From NCBI RefSeq assembly GCF_901000735.1, contig NC_081551.1, positions 7,622,608 through 7,686,607 of the forward strand: DNA of 64,000 bases, read 5' to 3'. The DNA comes from Corylus avellana (taxonomy: Eukaryota; Streptophyta; Magnoliopsida; Fagales; Betulaceae). The number at the start of each line of letters is the position of its first letter. Within the stretch, counting starts at the first letter, position 1. The notes beneath the pieces are model-generated. The model saw only the letters and a list, made by a program, of their open reading frames with translations, made no database searches and was not told where the DNA came from. The translations under genes were made by a program, and so were the position numbers. This document shows positions 22,387 through 32,600 of the stretch, piece by piece.

Positions 22387-23754
22387 TGTAATACCCTAAC
22401 CTTTAAATAAGGGGGTAAGTATAATCTAATTATAAACTCAAGGATGTTACATTAAATTTAAGTGGGAATTTTGGACTTTTAGAATTTCCTACAAAGATCA
22501 ATTGTTCGAAATTGGATATCAAATGATCGATAAGAAAGGCAGAATGAGAGAAAAACTTAAACAATCGATGCAACCTTAGTCACGAAAGTTCAACGAGAAA
22601 GCCCGAACGTTCGATGACAGTGCATGCAATTAAAATTCAACACCTTCACCCTATGATGCGTGCATGTAGCCTTTAAATTTGTGATTTTTTTTTCCCTTTG
22701 CCTCATTTTGGACACCCTTTAGCTTTAGTAAACCCTACAGTGAGAGAGAGGGTGAGTTTTGGAGGAAAAATGATCTATTTTGGGCTTTAACTTTGAATTG
22801 ATTATGAAATGTCATAATATTTTTTTGTGGTTGGGCATATTGAATTCATGTATCATCATGAGCATAATAAATTTCTGAGTGTTTTAGGTTTCAAAACAAA
22901 GACTAATCTATAAGGGTTTGGCCATCGAATGCCAAATGAGGAGTTTGTTAGGTTTTTTTTTATTGGCTCTCTAAAACTTTTATTTTTATGTTTTTCGGTA
23001 TTGGATAGTTGTGTACTTAGGTTTGTGATTGAAGGTGTTAAAGACTACTTCAGATAAGACAAGTATAGTTACTAATGTCCGGACATAGGCATAGGTTGTT
23101 CGAACATGAACAGCTCTAGGGAGTACCTGTCCCTTGGGCAGTTGAGACAAGACAATGGATGCCCACTCTCCTATTAGAGTGATGTCCAAACAATGGTATG
23201 GCTGTTTGGGCACGAGTAGTTCCAAAAAGGTCATGTCCACTGAGATGTCTGGACATGGCAGCACACATGAGCTCCTTATCATCTTGGATGGGGATACAAA
23301 GGAAACATGCGTAGGAGCCTACCTTTTCAGTCGTCAAGTGTTGAGGTTGGTCAAGAAATCGGGAATCCTTATCACTACGCTTTATTTGAAGCAAGTTGAT
23401 GTCCAGACAACTCATTAACATGTCCAAACACCGGTTAATGAAAAGCTAAACCTAACCTACATTGATTAAAAAGCATTGCTTTTACCAATCTATATGAGGA
23501 TTATAACTGACAACCTTAATTAAGGTTGGAGGCTATTTATCAGTTACTTTGGATAGGTTTCATGTTGTCCTTGAGCATCAGAAATTCCTAAACCTTCTCC
23601 TTCATGAGTCAAAATAAATCTATGAGTTGAGAGATTTCATTGTTTATTATCTTAGATTGTTTCATTCGAATCATAGATGTTCTACATCAACAACAACTAA
23701 AGTTTACTGGTCGGCTGGTAATGAGATCACTGACAGAAGATCAGCTAGCAAGGG
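22382..23754 (+). mobile_element. Probable solo LTR (TGTAATACCC family) inside the Tat-like pol
   Basis: An LTR-like start TGTAATACCCTAACC at 22387 is preceded by AAGGG. The pentamer AAGGG recurs at 23750-23754, after which the reading seems to re-enter the pol (GCWSKD.. resembling the G-W-EDLPGVLW integrase tail). This suggests a solo LTR of about 1.36 kb, though its last bases (CTAGC) are not the canonical CA. It includes GAACGTTCGA and repeated GTCCGGACAT-type motifs (23080-23260). A related LTR start is at 62717. Confidence 0.55.
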
Positions 23755-23785
23755 TGTTGGAGCAAAGACACTTGAGGAGTGGGTT

Positions 23786-23903
23786 TGTAATGCCCCTTGA
23801 TTTAATTAATAAGAATAATTGACTTGGAGAGTTATTGGCAATTCTTCCCAAATTAATTAGCTTACAATTGTCTAGAAAAAACTTCTATCAACACCTATCA
23901 AAG
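23786..23903 (-). repeat. Gypsy-type LTR remnant, first piece
   Basis: The sequence from TGTAATGCCCCTTG at 23786 resembles the end of a minus-oriented Tekay/Del-like LTR. It is interrupted by the Pack-MULE at 23913 and continues at 25316-25561 and from 27677 onward. The other end was not found. Confidence 0.5.
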
Positions 23904-24396
23904 TAAATAAAAGGGAAAATTACACTTTACCCCCCTAAAGTTGTCAGCGTTTTTTAATTCGACCTCTAAAGTTTCAATTTTTGCAATCCACCCCCACAAA
24001 GTTTCAATTTTTTTCAATTAAGCCATTCCGTCAGTCAAAGCCACTATGACTGACGGAATAGTGATCACGTGCGACGCACGTGATCACTTAAGGCGTTTTA
24101 GTACCTAAAATACCCCCCATCCCAACTCAGAAACGACGTCGTCAAGGCCTTCCCTTTTGCTAAATCGCTCACGTTAACTCCCACCGCTGCCAATCAGTTG
24201 CTTTCAGTTTCAGAAAACGTTATCGACACAGTTTCTTCAGCACAGAGGAGACGTGCAAAATCTTCTCGGATGAGCAATCTCCGACCCTTCCATGGTACTG
24301 TCCTGACCAGTGTACCTAATGGAATGAAGGAAGCAAAAGTGAGCTCCAAGAATATTGTAAAGAGTAAAAGTGGGTTGTGTAATTTTTAGCTTTTTT

Positions 24397-24790
24397 CTCA
24401 TTCTCCATTATGCAAAGTGAAAGTTGGAGAGAAAGGGTTGGTTGGTTGGATGAAGAAGATGAGACAACCAAATTAAGCCGTAGATTTAGCCAAGAAAAAA
24501 AAATGGTAAAAGAAGTTGGAGCAGTAGAAACAAAGGAGAGAAAGATAGAGAAAGAGAGGAAGAGAGAGAGAGAGGATTTCACGGATGGGTTGCTCTCATT
24601 CTCCATTCTGCAAAGTGAAAGTTGGAGAGAAAGGGTTGGTTGGTTGGATGAAGAAGATGAGACAACCAAATTAAGCCGTGGATTTAGCCAAGAAAAAAAA
24701 ATGGTAAAAGAAGTTGGAGCAGTAGAAACAGAGGAGAGAAAGACAGAGAAAGAGAGGAAGAGAGAGAGAGAGAGGATTTCACGGATGGGT
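24397..24790. repeat. 198-bp direct duplication inside the Pack-MULE
   Basis: Two near-identical units start TCATTCTCCATT at about 24397 and 24595 (198 bp apart). Each contains GTTGGTTGGTTGGATGAAG and a purine-rich GAGAGAGAG run. The plus-strand frame stays open through both (24410-24796, 128 codons), largely because 198 is divisible by three. I do not recognise the product and would not call it a gene. Confidence 0.8.
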
Positions 24791-25039
24791 TGGTGACGAC
24801 AATCAGGTGTGACAGAGTATCCAGCATGGATGCTCCGGTTGCCATGGCAGCCTTCTTCTCCCCAATAATAGTCCTCAACTCCCTGCAGATCCCAACCGCT
24901 ACTCTGTTTGCTTTATAAAATATTGTTCCTGGGAAATTCACAGGAATCAAATGCTTCCCCAGCGTAATGTTATCGAATTTGTTCACAAGCCAAGCAATAC
25001 GTTCTGGATAATCGGTGCCCAAGAAAAATCTGCAAGCGA
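24783..25039 (-). pseudogene. Captured cytochrome P450 fragment (CYP716/CYP85-clan-like)
   Basis: Minus-strand frame reading LACRFFLGTDYPERIAWLV, then HLIPVNFPGTIFYKA, ICRELRTIIGEKKAAM and DTLSHLIVVTNPS. This corresponds to the mid-region (helix F to G and beyond) of plant P450s of the CYP85 clan, in particular CYP716-type triterpene oxidases, where (I/L)P(I/V)N(L/F)PGT.F is characteristic. Only about 85 residues are present: no membrane anchor, I-helix oxygen-binding motif, ExxR or heme-binding Cys loop. It starts exactly at the edge of the right TIR and ends in the 198-bp repeat, as expected for a fragment captured by a MULE. Assignment is from recalled family motifs. Confidence 0.75.
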
Positions 25040-25315
25040 GAGTTAACGTGAGCGATTTAGCAAAAGGAAAGGCCTTGACGACGTCATTTAATAGTTGGGA
25101 TGGGGGTATTTTTGGTACTAAAATGCCTTAAGTGATCACGTGAGTCGCACGTGATCACTGTTCCGTCAGTCATAGCAGCTTTGACTGACAGAATGGTTGA
25201 ATTGAAAAAAATTGAAACTTTGTGGGGGTGGATTGCAAAAATTAAAACTTTGGAGGTTGAATTGAAAAACGCTGACAACTTTAGGGGGGTAAAGTGTAAT
25301 TTTCCCTAAATAAAA

Positions 25316-25556
25316 ATAGTAGAATGCAGAAAATAATGATCTGAGCAACAATTAATTAACTCAAAACATCTCTTAAACAATTACAACCCAACTAACTATC
25401 ACCAAATACATCTATGGAATTCATAAATATTGAAATATAATAAAACTGCTTATGATTCTCGATCCACATCCCAAGCTTGATGAAAGACTATAAGCCCTAA
25501 CTTGATTTAGTATCTGCTAAGCTGTGAAACAAATAAATGTTTCACAATTGGAAAGG
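25316..25556 (-). repeat. Gypsy-type LTR remnant, second piece
   Basis: Continues the minus-oriented LTR after the Pack-MULE. It contains GTGAAACAAATAAATGTTTCACAATTGGAAAGG, split here as a short inverted repeat, and breaks at GTACC where solo LTR 2 is inserted. Confidence 0.5.
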
Positions 25557-27676
25557 GTACCTGCAACGCCCCGTGAAAATCAATTAACTGATAATTGATT
25601 CTATGGTTTGTCTTCCAGCCTACATCCCTTACAAAACAAGACTAAGGTATCTTAACCTCTCCTAAATGAGATAATACAGTGGAAGACTTTTAAACTATAA
25701 GAATAGAAAACAATAACTATGAGCCACAAGTACAATTACCAGAGTAAAGATAAATCTTCATAACATAAATAGATCTCCTGAATGTACTGGTCGATGACCA
25801 ATCGTCAAAATAGACATATTACAGACCCAAAAGATAATTGTCTTGCAATAAAGTAATAAGATCAACGCCTAATTTTAAGTAATGTCAAAGAGATAACAAT
25901 CTCTATCATATCCGCCTATGTGGTTCCTTCATCATCCCACATGGACTTCAGCCACACTAGATCCAAATCTTCAAAAACGACTCTAATCAAATTCTGAGCA
26001 ATAACACAAATCCGGTTTGTAGGCATCCTCTTCTAGCTAGCTAAACCGCACAATTTGTACATCATAAGAGAAAAATAAGAAAGGGTAAGTTCAAGGACTT
26101 AGTGAGAATTAAGGCACATAATACCCATACCATTTTAGTAATGAACTCTGTTTGGTAAATAATGCAACATTTTATGTATGATAGTCCATGGATGCAATAG
26201 AGATATAATACATGATATAATCATGAGTAACAGTGATAGTTCAACAGTATGGTCTACCCAAGATATTACCCATTTTCAGCAGGGTTGGCACTGTCCCGAA
26301 AGATCTATAATACAATGCCGGTGCTCCGACCATTGTACGCTACCGTCTATAACACTAGTAGCCCGACCGAGTCCGACCTTGCGTGGCCCACGCTACTAAT
26401 GATATACTTCCTGTAGTGATCGTCTGTTAAGGTTATGTCGGTCACAAAACAACTGTTGGATTCAAGGCCCATATATCAACACACATATTTGACCATAAAG
26501 TTAACATGTATAGTAAGCCCATGGCCGTTATCCTGCACATGCCAGTGTACCATGTCATACGATGCAATTAATCTTGTCCATATTTTACATGCATGCTTTT
26601 ACAAGTCTCAATGTCATTATCTTATTAAGTAGCACATTTTCACAAATGATAAAGTTTATGTGTAGCAAAGTATATATCATGAGAGTTGTAAATATGCATG
26701 TTTTGGTACACAAAATAGTCGTGCATTGCGTGAAAATAAATGACGAGCATTATGTGAGTAAAACTCACCTGGGTCAAACAAGTTCTCCGAGTAATCCTCC
26801 AAATGGTTCGGGTTCTACAAATCTGTGGAAAACCTTTTATTAGTCTTAAGTTTAACTAAAACGAACCTAGAACATAGAAACAGAGGCTATCGGACGACTG
26901 GCCAAAATGACGTTCCCTAGAATGCTCCTAGCCGTACTTCCGGGCTCTTGACCGTACGTCCGTCCAAAAAGTTCAAGTAGAACCTCATTTGTTTCAAATG
27001 TTCTCATATCCTCCCAAACTAGTTCTAAAGCTATCAAAAAGGATTTCTAGGACCTCTTATCTCAAAATGATACCCTCATACATAAGAACAATCCGTTCAA
27101 CAAATGAAACGCTAAACCAAATTAAATAAAGATTAAAGAGAAACAACTTAACTAGAAGCTCAGAACTACTAACTAAGCTATCTATGAAAAGTATAGCATA
27201 ACAACTAAATAAGGAACAAGCTAAGCTTAAAAGATTACATCCTTGAAGCAAAACCTCCAAGAATCACCTCTCCTCCTTCAAGAACTCACAAACTCATAAA
27301 AACACTCGCAGCAACTCTAGGGGGCAACAGAAGCTAAATGGGGAGTAAGGGTTGTGTAAGGGTGGGGTATTTATAGGTGGGATAAAGCTGTGAGCACTGC
27401 TGAGCTGGTTTGAAAAGCAGCGTATGTACAGTATTATTAGGGCATATGTTCGCGTATTGTTTACCCAGCGGACCAAAGGTTGCATTATATGTACAATATT
27501 GACTAGTGGTCAACCAAAAGTCAACATACGTCCGGGTGGTCCACCATGCGTACGTCCGCATGGTCCCCCATGCGTATGTATGGTCAGAAAGTCCAAATTC
27601 TCCAAAATGCTCTCCCAACTTAACCCTCTAACTAAACTACCTAAGCTTAGTTAATTATTTGGGTCACTACAGTACC
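25557..27676 (-). mobile_element. Solo LTR 2 (family S, inverted), TSD GTACC
   Basis: A single LTR on the minus strand, 2110 bp (25562-27671). Its right end, reversed, is TGTAGTGACCCAAATAATTA, identical to the start of solo LTR 1, and its left end reversed is ..GGGGCGTTGCA. Perfect duplication GTACC at 25557-25561 and 27672-27676. TATA box (minus) at 27368-27375. It is clearly homologous to 19297-21520 and similarly devoid of internal sequence. Inserted into another, older LTR. Confidence 0.92.
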
Positions 27677-28929
27677 AACTGCGTATATTCACAACTTAGT
27701 AAATAAACATCACACAAAAGTAAACCATTAAATAAGCCCTCACGTTATACTTAAAATGACTTTTCATGATACATGCCCTTTTAGGTTTTCACAAAATGCT
27801 TTAAAAATGTTTGATTATGAATGCCAAGTGGTAATTTTATAAATCAGGACATGATTCATGATAACTTCACTTTGAGACATAAAACAATTTGAGTTTAAAA
27901 CATAACATTTTGCATATCTCATTTACATTACAACCATGACCTCATCTAATCACATTATATCCTCATTTTACCACATTATTAAACTCGTATGTTAACCCTC
28001 ATACGGTAAAGGTTACCTTACCATGCATTAAGCCTATTATAGGTGATCCATAACATACCTGTACACGAAGAACCGTAACATACCTATACATTAATCCTTA
28101 TACATTGAAGGTTAGCATAATATACCAAATTTCTATATCGGTAATCTGTAACAAACCGGTATTCCCGCCATGAGGCATCGTAAACACATCGGCAAGCCAT
28201 TACAAAGTAATCATAGCTCATATTAGGGACTCATGATCATCGAATAATCATAACACATACCGGCTCTCCCTTCATGCTAATTGTAGCTCATTCCAGAACT
28301 CTAAGTGGGTGGCTGTAAATCTCATACCATACCGACTCCCTAATCAGGGTAGTCGTAAATCTCATTACATAACCCTTAACATTTTCATCATTTTTCATTA
28401 TTAAAACATGCTTTTTAGTAAATAACATGTAATTTGGGTTTAGAAATATAATCATGGAAATACAATATGTCTAGGGTTTAGATTATGTTTGAAAATTCAT
28501 ATGTTTCATGCTTTGATAAAATCTACAGTTTCATGAACAATCCCATGCAAAAATATTTTATTCATCTAGTTATGAAAGGAATACGAGTAGAAACAACAAG
28601 GTTATCAAGAAACAAGAAGGTTATATAGTTGATAGGGTTTACCTTGAGAAAAAAGACTGAATGATCAAGGTTCTTCATTCGAGATTCACAAAAATCACTA
28701 GTTTCGGGCTCCTCTCACCTCTCTGCTCCACTCTCACACCCTTGAAAGCTAGAAAATTGTGCATAGGAAGTTCAAGGGTTGTAAAGGGCTGAAGGTCGTG
28801 TTTTTACGATGCGCTCTTCTTTTTTAGTTGTTCTAAGCTGACATGCCCCCCTCTCATTAGAAGGCGGTTGGGGACAACGAACAAGATGATTTTTGTTACT
28901 TGAATTGAGTTTTTTTTTATTATTATTTT
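27677..28929 (-). repeat. Gypsy-type LTR remnant, third piece
   Basis: The LTR interrupted at 25557 resumes here (TCACAACTTAGTAAATAA). It runs through segments repeating AACATACC, CGTAAATCTCAT and GGTAAT, typical of long Tekay/Del LTRs. Its U3 end was not located and may be cut by the repeat arm at 28930. No genes seen. Confidence 0.5.
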
Positions 28930-29330
28930 TTTATTTTTTCTATGGATGATTTGACACCTGATGATGTGGCATTGACATTGAGTGTTGACATGGACGTTGA
29001 CATGTCAAATGAGACACACATGACAAATTATAAATCGTTAATTTTAAAGGTTAAGCGACAAAGAACCTATTTAAAATTTGGACAAAATCTAAATTTTTAT
29101 TATTGAAATTGAAAATCGAAGGACCAAATCCAAATCAAATAAAAACCTAAGAGCTAAGTATGATTGTTTTTCATAGTATTTATCACTTTAATAGCTTACA
29201 ATTTATTATATTTTAAGAATAATAAATATTAATATGATAAAGTCTTGACGGTTTTAAATTCAAATAATATTGAGATTAAAGGAAAAGAATAAAAATTGTA
29301 AGAAGAGTGGTAAAAAAATATAAAACAAAC
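28930..29330. repeat. Dispersed repeat arm upstream of actin
   Basis: Reversed, 28930-29175 matches the start of CHX intron 1 (43321-43500): shared blocks are AATCATA.TTA, AATTTCAATAATAAA, and TGT.TCATTT.ACATGTCA. It is therefore one arm of a dispersed, probably MULE-type, repeat family. The remaining bases up to the actin promoter are AT-rich with nothing recognised. Confidence 0.55.
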
Positions 29331-29339
29331 CAAAAAGAA

Positions 29340-29590
29340 CCAATCAAAATCCAGAGGGGAACATGGGAGGGGGTGAAAGCAAAAAGGCTGTCAGCCAGGT
29401 CACCCTATCTTTTCTCGTGGTGGAAATGATTCCTCTTCCTCGTCCTCCTCCAACTCTTGCCCTTAATTTCAAATCTCTCTCACTAATTTAAATTTGGTCT
29501 AAATTTCATGTGCATTTCAAAAATACCACTCGCTCTACAGCTATATATATACCCCTCTTTTCTAGCTCTCTCTCCTATTCTACCCCATTT
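29340..29590 (+). promoter_or_regulatory. Actin gene promoter
   Basis: Region immediately upstream of the inferred actin 5' UTR. A strong TATA element, TATATATATA within GCTATATATATACCCC, lies at 29542-29551. A pyrimidine-rich leader (CTAGCTCTCTCTCC) follows about 30 bp later, where transcription would be expected to start. CT-rich leaders are usual in highly expressed plant genes. Confidence 0.7.
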
Positions 29591-30701
29591 TCCTCTGCGT
29601 CCTCGGCCTCCTCTCAACTGATACTCAAGAGATAGAGAGCCAAGCCTTCGTCTTTGGAGGTCGGCTTGCTCTTCTTCGCCTTCGATCGCCTTATTTTCGT
29701 CGTCTTTTTTGTAATCTCAGGTGAGCTCCGATCTGAAACATTTTTCGTTTTCTCGTCCATGTATCTGCTAGATTTGGAGGTTTTTACCTTTTGATTTTGA
29801 ATTACAACCTCTCGATCTGGTTTTGACCGTGAATCTCTGAGTTTGATTTGATTTAGTGTGTAAAACTTTGGTGTTTGTTATATTTTGTGAATAGATCGGG
29901 TTGATTGCTGAAATTGAGTCAGATTACGTGGATATGTAGCTGATCTAGGGTTATCGTGAAAGTTTTTGACATATTTTGGGCTTTGATAGCTGAGATCTAC
30001 AAGTGGTGAATGCATGCCGTCCCATTTTTGGATGAAGATTATACATAACATCTCTTTCAATCGTCTATTTCTCCCGATCGATGCGTTTCATTATGTTTCG
30101 AAACCATTTTGTTGTCTGATCTGATTTTCATCGGTGTAGATCTCTTAACTTTTTGATAATCGAGAATAACTTAATTCTGAATTTTCATTTTCCTTAGCTT
30201 GTTCAACTAAGAGGTTTAGATCCACTGGCTATTAATTATGTGTATTAAATTTAAATCCAAGAAGTGTCTTGAAGGAATAATAGGTAAAAATGTTAAAATT
30301 AGTGTGTGCTTTTAATCATTGTAAGTGTCTTCCTTTCCTTTTTTCAAGAACGGAAAGGAGGACTGTTATTCTTATTATCTGTTCTTTTGCTGTCTCTCTT
30401 GGCAACTAAAGGTAGTGTTATGATAGTAGATGAAAGGTTTCAAGCTTTGTGTGACGTTTTCTGTTTGTTGACCAATCTAAAAAGCTATTGAAAAGGTAGT
30501 GGTAGATTGCAGAGATGTGTATGATAGATATGGTCTTGAGTATGACGTTTTGTATCTAATTGGAAATGGGATTTTGAGTTACAGGGGTATTTTTTCACTA
30601 CTGATGAGTACAGCTGCTGGTAGTTCAACTATGGATTGTCATGGTTATGTATACATTTAATGATAATCATGACTTCTATGTTTTCTGCAGATTTGTGAAA
30701 A
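29591..30701 (+). other. Actin 5' UTR exon and leader intron
   Basis: A non-coding first exon ends at ATCTCAG^GTGAGC (29720/29721). The leader intron runs 29721-30690 (970 bp, T-rich) and ends TTTTCTGCAG. The second exon then has only 11 bp before the ATG at 30702. A long intron just upstream of the ATG is a conserved feature of plant vegetative actins and is known in several of them to raise expression. Here that role is inference. The exon 1 start is approximate. Confidence 0.8.
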
Positions 30702-32124
30702 ATGGCCGATGCCGAGGATATTCAGCCCCTTGTTTGTGACAATGGAACTGGAATGGTGAAGGTTAGTCAATACATTTCATGCTTATTATTTGGACCAAGT
30801 TCTGTTCTTTTATTACTATTTAGTTATTTTGAAACGCTTCTAATATATTGTTTTTGTGTGCAGGCTGGTTTTGCTGGTGATGATGCTCCCAGGGCAGTGT
30901 TTCCTAGTATTGTGGGTAGGCCCCGTCACACTGGTGTTATGGTTGGGATGGGCCAAAAAGATGCTTATGTTGGTGATGAAGCTCAATCCAAGAGGGGTAT
31001 TCTTACCTTGAAATATCCTATTGAGCATGGTATTGTCAGTAATTGGGATGACATGGAGAAGATCTGGCATCACACATTCTACAATGAGCTTCGAGTTGCT
31101 CCTGAAGAGCACCCAGTGCTTCTCACTGAAGCTCCTCTCAACCCTAAGGCCAACAGAGAAAAGATGACTCAAATCATGTTTGAGACCTTCAATGTGCCTG
31201 CCATGTATGTTGCTATCCAGGCTGTTCTCTCCCTGTATGCCAGTGGTCGTACAACTGGTTAGTATCACTATCTCCATCTGAAATTCATAAACTTGTCTTT
31301 GAATCACACTGAGCCTCTGACCCTGACTTGGCTCCTCATTGGAATAGGTATTGTGCTGGATTCTGGTGATGGTGTGAGTCACACTGTGCCAATCTATGAA
31401 GGGTATGCCCTCCCACATGCCATCCTACGTTTGGACCTTGCTGGTCGTGATCTCACTGACGCTTTGATGAAGATTCTCACTGAGAGAGGGTATATGTTCA
31501 CCACCACTGCCGAACGGGAAATTGTCCGTGACATGAAGGAGAAGCTTGCATATGTTGCCCTTGACTATGAGCAGGAACTTGAGACTGCCAAGAGCAGCTC
31601 CTCTGTTGAGAAGAACTATGAATTGCCTGATGGACAAGTCATCACAATCGGAGCTGAGAGATTCCGTTGCCCAGAAGTCCTCTTCCAGCCATCGCTGATT
31701 GGAATGGAAGCTGCTGGAATCCACGAGACCACCTACAACTCTATCATGAAATGTGACGTGGATATCAGAAAGGATCTCTACGGAAACATTGTTCTCAGTG
31801 GTGGCTCAACCATGTTCCCAGGTATTGCTGACCGGATGAGCAAGGAGATCACTGCTCTTGCCCCAAGCAGCATGAAGATTAAGGTTGTGGCACCACCAGA
31901 GAGGAAGTACAGTGTCTGGATCGGAGGATCAATCCTTGCATCCCTCAGCACCTTCCAGCAGGTGAATACCTTTTTTTCTCCATGATTAGGCTCCTTTCTG
32001 CATATTCTTTTGGCCAGGACTGACAATGCTTGCTTTGTTTTGTTTTGCTTTGTAATAGATGTGGATTTCCAAGGGCGAGTACGACGAGTCTGGTCCATCT
32101 ATTGTCCACAGGAAGTGCTTCTAA
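30702..32124 (+). CDS. Actin (377 aa), four coding exons
   Basis: Cytoskeletal actin: an ATP-binding monomer that polymerises into microfilaments in the cytoplasm and nucleus. Coding exons are 30702-30761, 30864-31257, 31348-31961 and 32059-32124 (1134 nt including TAA), all with GT/AG introns. The intron after codon 20 (MVK^AGF), the one splitting Gly152 (TTG^IVL) and the one before [10 protein letters not shown] are the three conserved plant actin positions. The product starts [20 protein letters not shown], has the nucleotide-binding DNGTG and DSGDGVSH loops, and ends HRKCF, with full family length and no damage. Sequence and the leader intron suggest the vegetative ACT7/ACT11-like class, but the paralogue cannot be fixed. 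One of only two intact host genes here. Confidence 0.97.
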
Positions 32125-32600
32125 ATTCTACAGCAGTGCTTTGATGGTGAGTTTTATTTCCATTTAGTTGGCTTTCGTGTCATGTGTCATGTGAACTCAA
32201 ATTGGTTGAAGTGGAAAGTGTTGAGGTGGATCACTGAAGGAGGGGTATGATATTTTGGTCTTGATGTGTCCTCTAGCTTTTCATCTGTGCGTGAGAGGCT
32301 TACCTGTACTTGTCCTCTGGATGTGGTGAGCAGAAAGCTGGTCCTCAAAAGTCCGTCCTCAGGTTGCATTATCTTGTGGTTCAACCATTCCCTTCAGTAG
32401 GATGTTTGTAGCTGGAGAGTGATTGTGATGCTTTTTTTTTTTTTTTTTTTCCCTTTTTTTTTCTCCTCCTCTTTCAATATTTGACGGTTTTTTTCCCTGG
32501 GAACATTAATGTTAATAGCTATTGTATGAGAAAATTTTATGTTAGTGTCAGTTTGCGGTCATAAACTTTCTATGAAAACTATATTTAATTACTGGCTTGA
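32125..32600 (+). other. Actin 3' UTR
   Basis: Sequence after the stop is T-rich, with a poly(T) run at about 32430-32450. Possible poly(A) signals (AATATTTGAC, TTTAATTACTGG region) lie near 32480-32600. No frame continues, and the exact 3' end is not determinable from sequence alone. Confidence 0.5.

Larger units (their letters stand above)
23904..25315. mobile_element. Pack-MULE: Mutator-like element with captured P450 fragment, TSD TAAATAAAA
   Basis: A 1394-bp element (23913-25306) with terminal inverted repeats of about 268 bp (23913-24180 and 25040-25306). The arms start GGGAAAATTACACTTTACCC, are closely similar throughout, and each contains its own small palindrome (GTGATCACGTG..CACGTGATCAC). 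Flanking 9-mers are identical: TAAATAAAA at 23904-23912 and 25307-25315. Nine-base TSDs with long TIRs define Mutator-like elements. The interior holds no transposase. It carries a cytochrome P450 fragment (minus strand, 24783-25039), a 198-bp direct duplication and about 200 bp of unassigned sequence, so it is a non-autonomous gene-capturing MULE. Confidence 0.88.

Noticed and set aside
24316..25022. Minus-strand frames of 112-117 codons in the Pack-MULE as a functional P450 gene
   Set aside because: Only about 85 residues of P450 are present, with no heme-binding or ExxR region; the rest is low-complexity repeat.
30840..31418. 192-codon open frame on the minus strand across actin exons 2-3
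   Set aside because: It lies antisense to conserved actin coding sequence and crosses its introns; no family resemblance. A coding-strand shadow.
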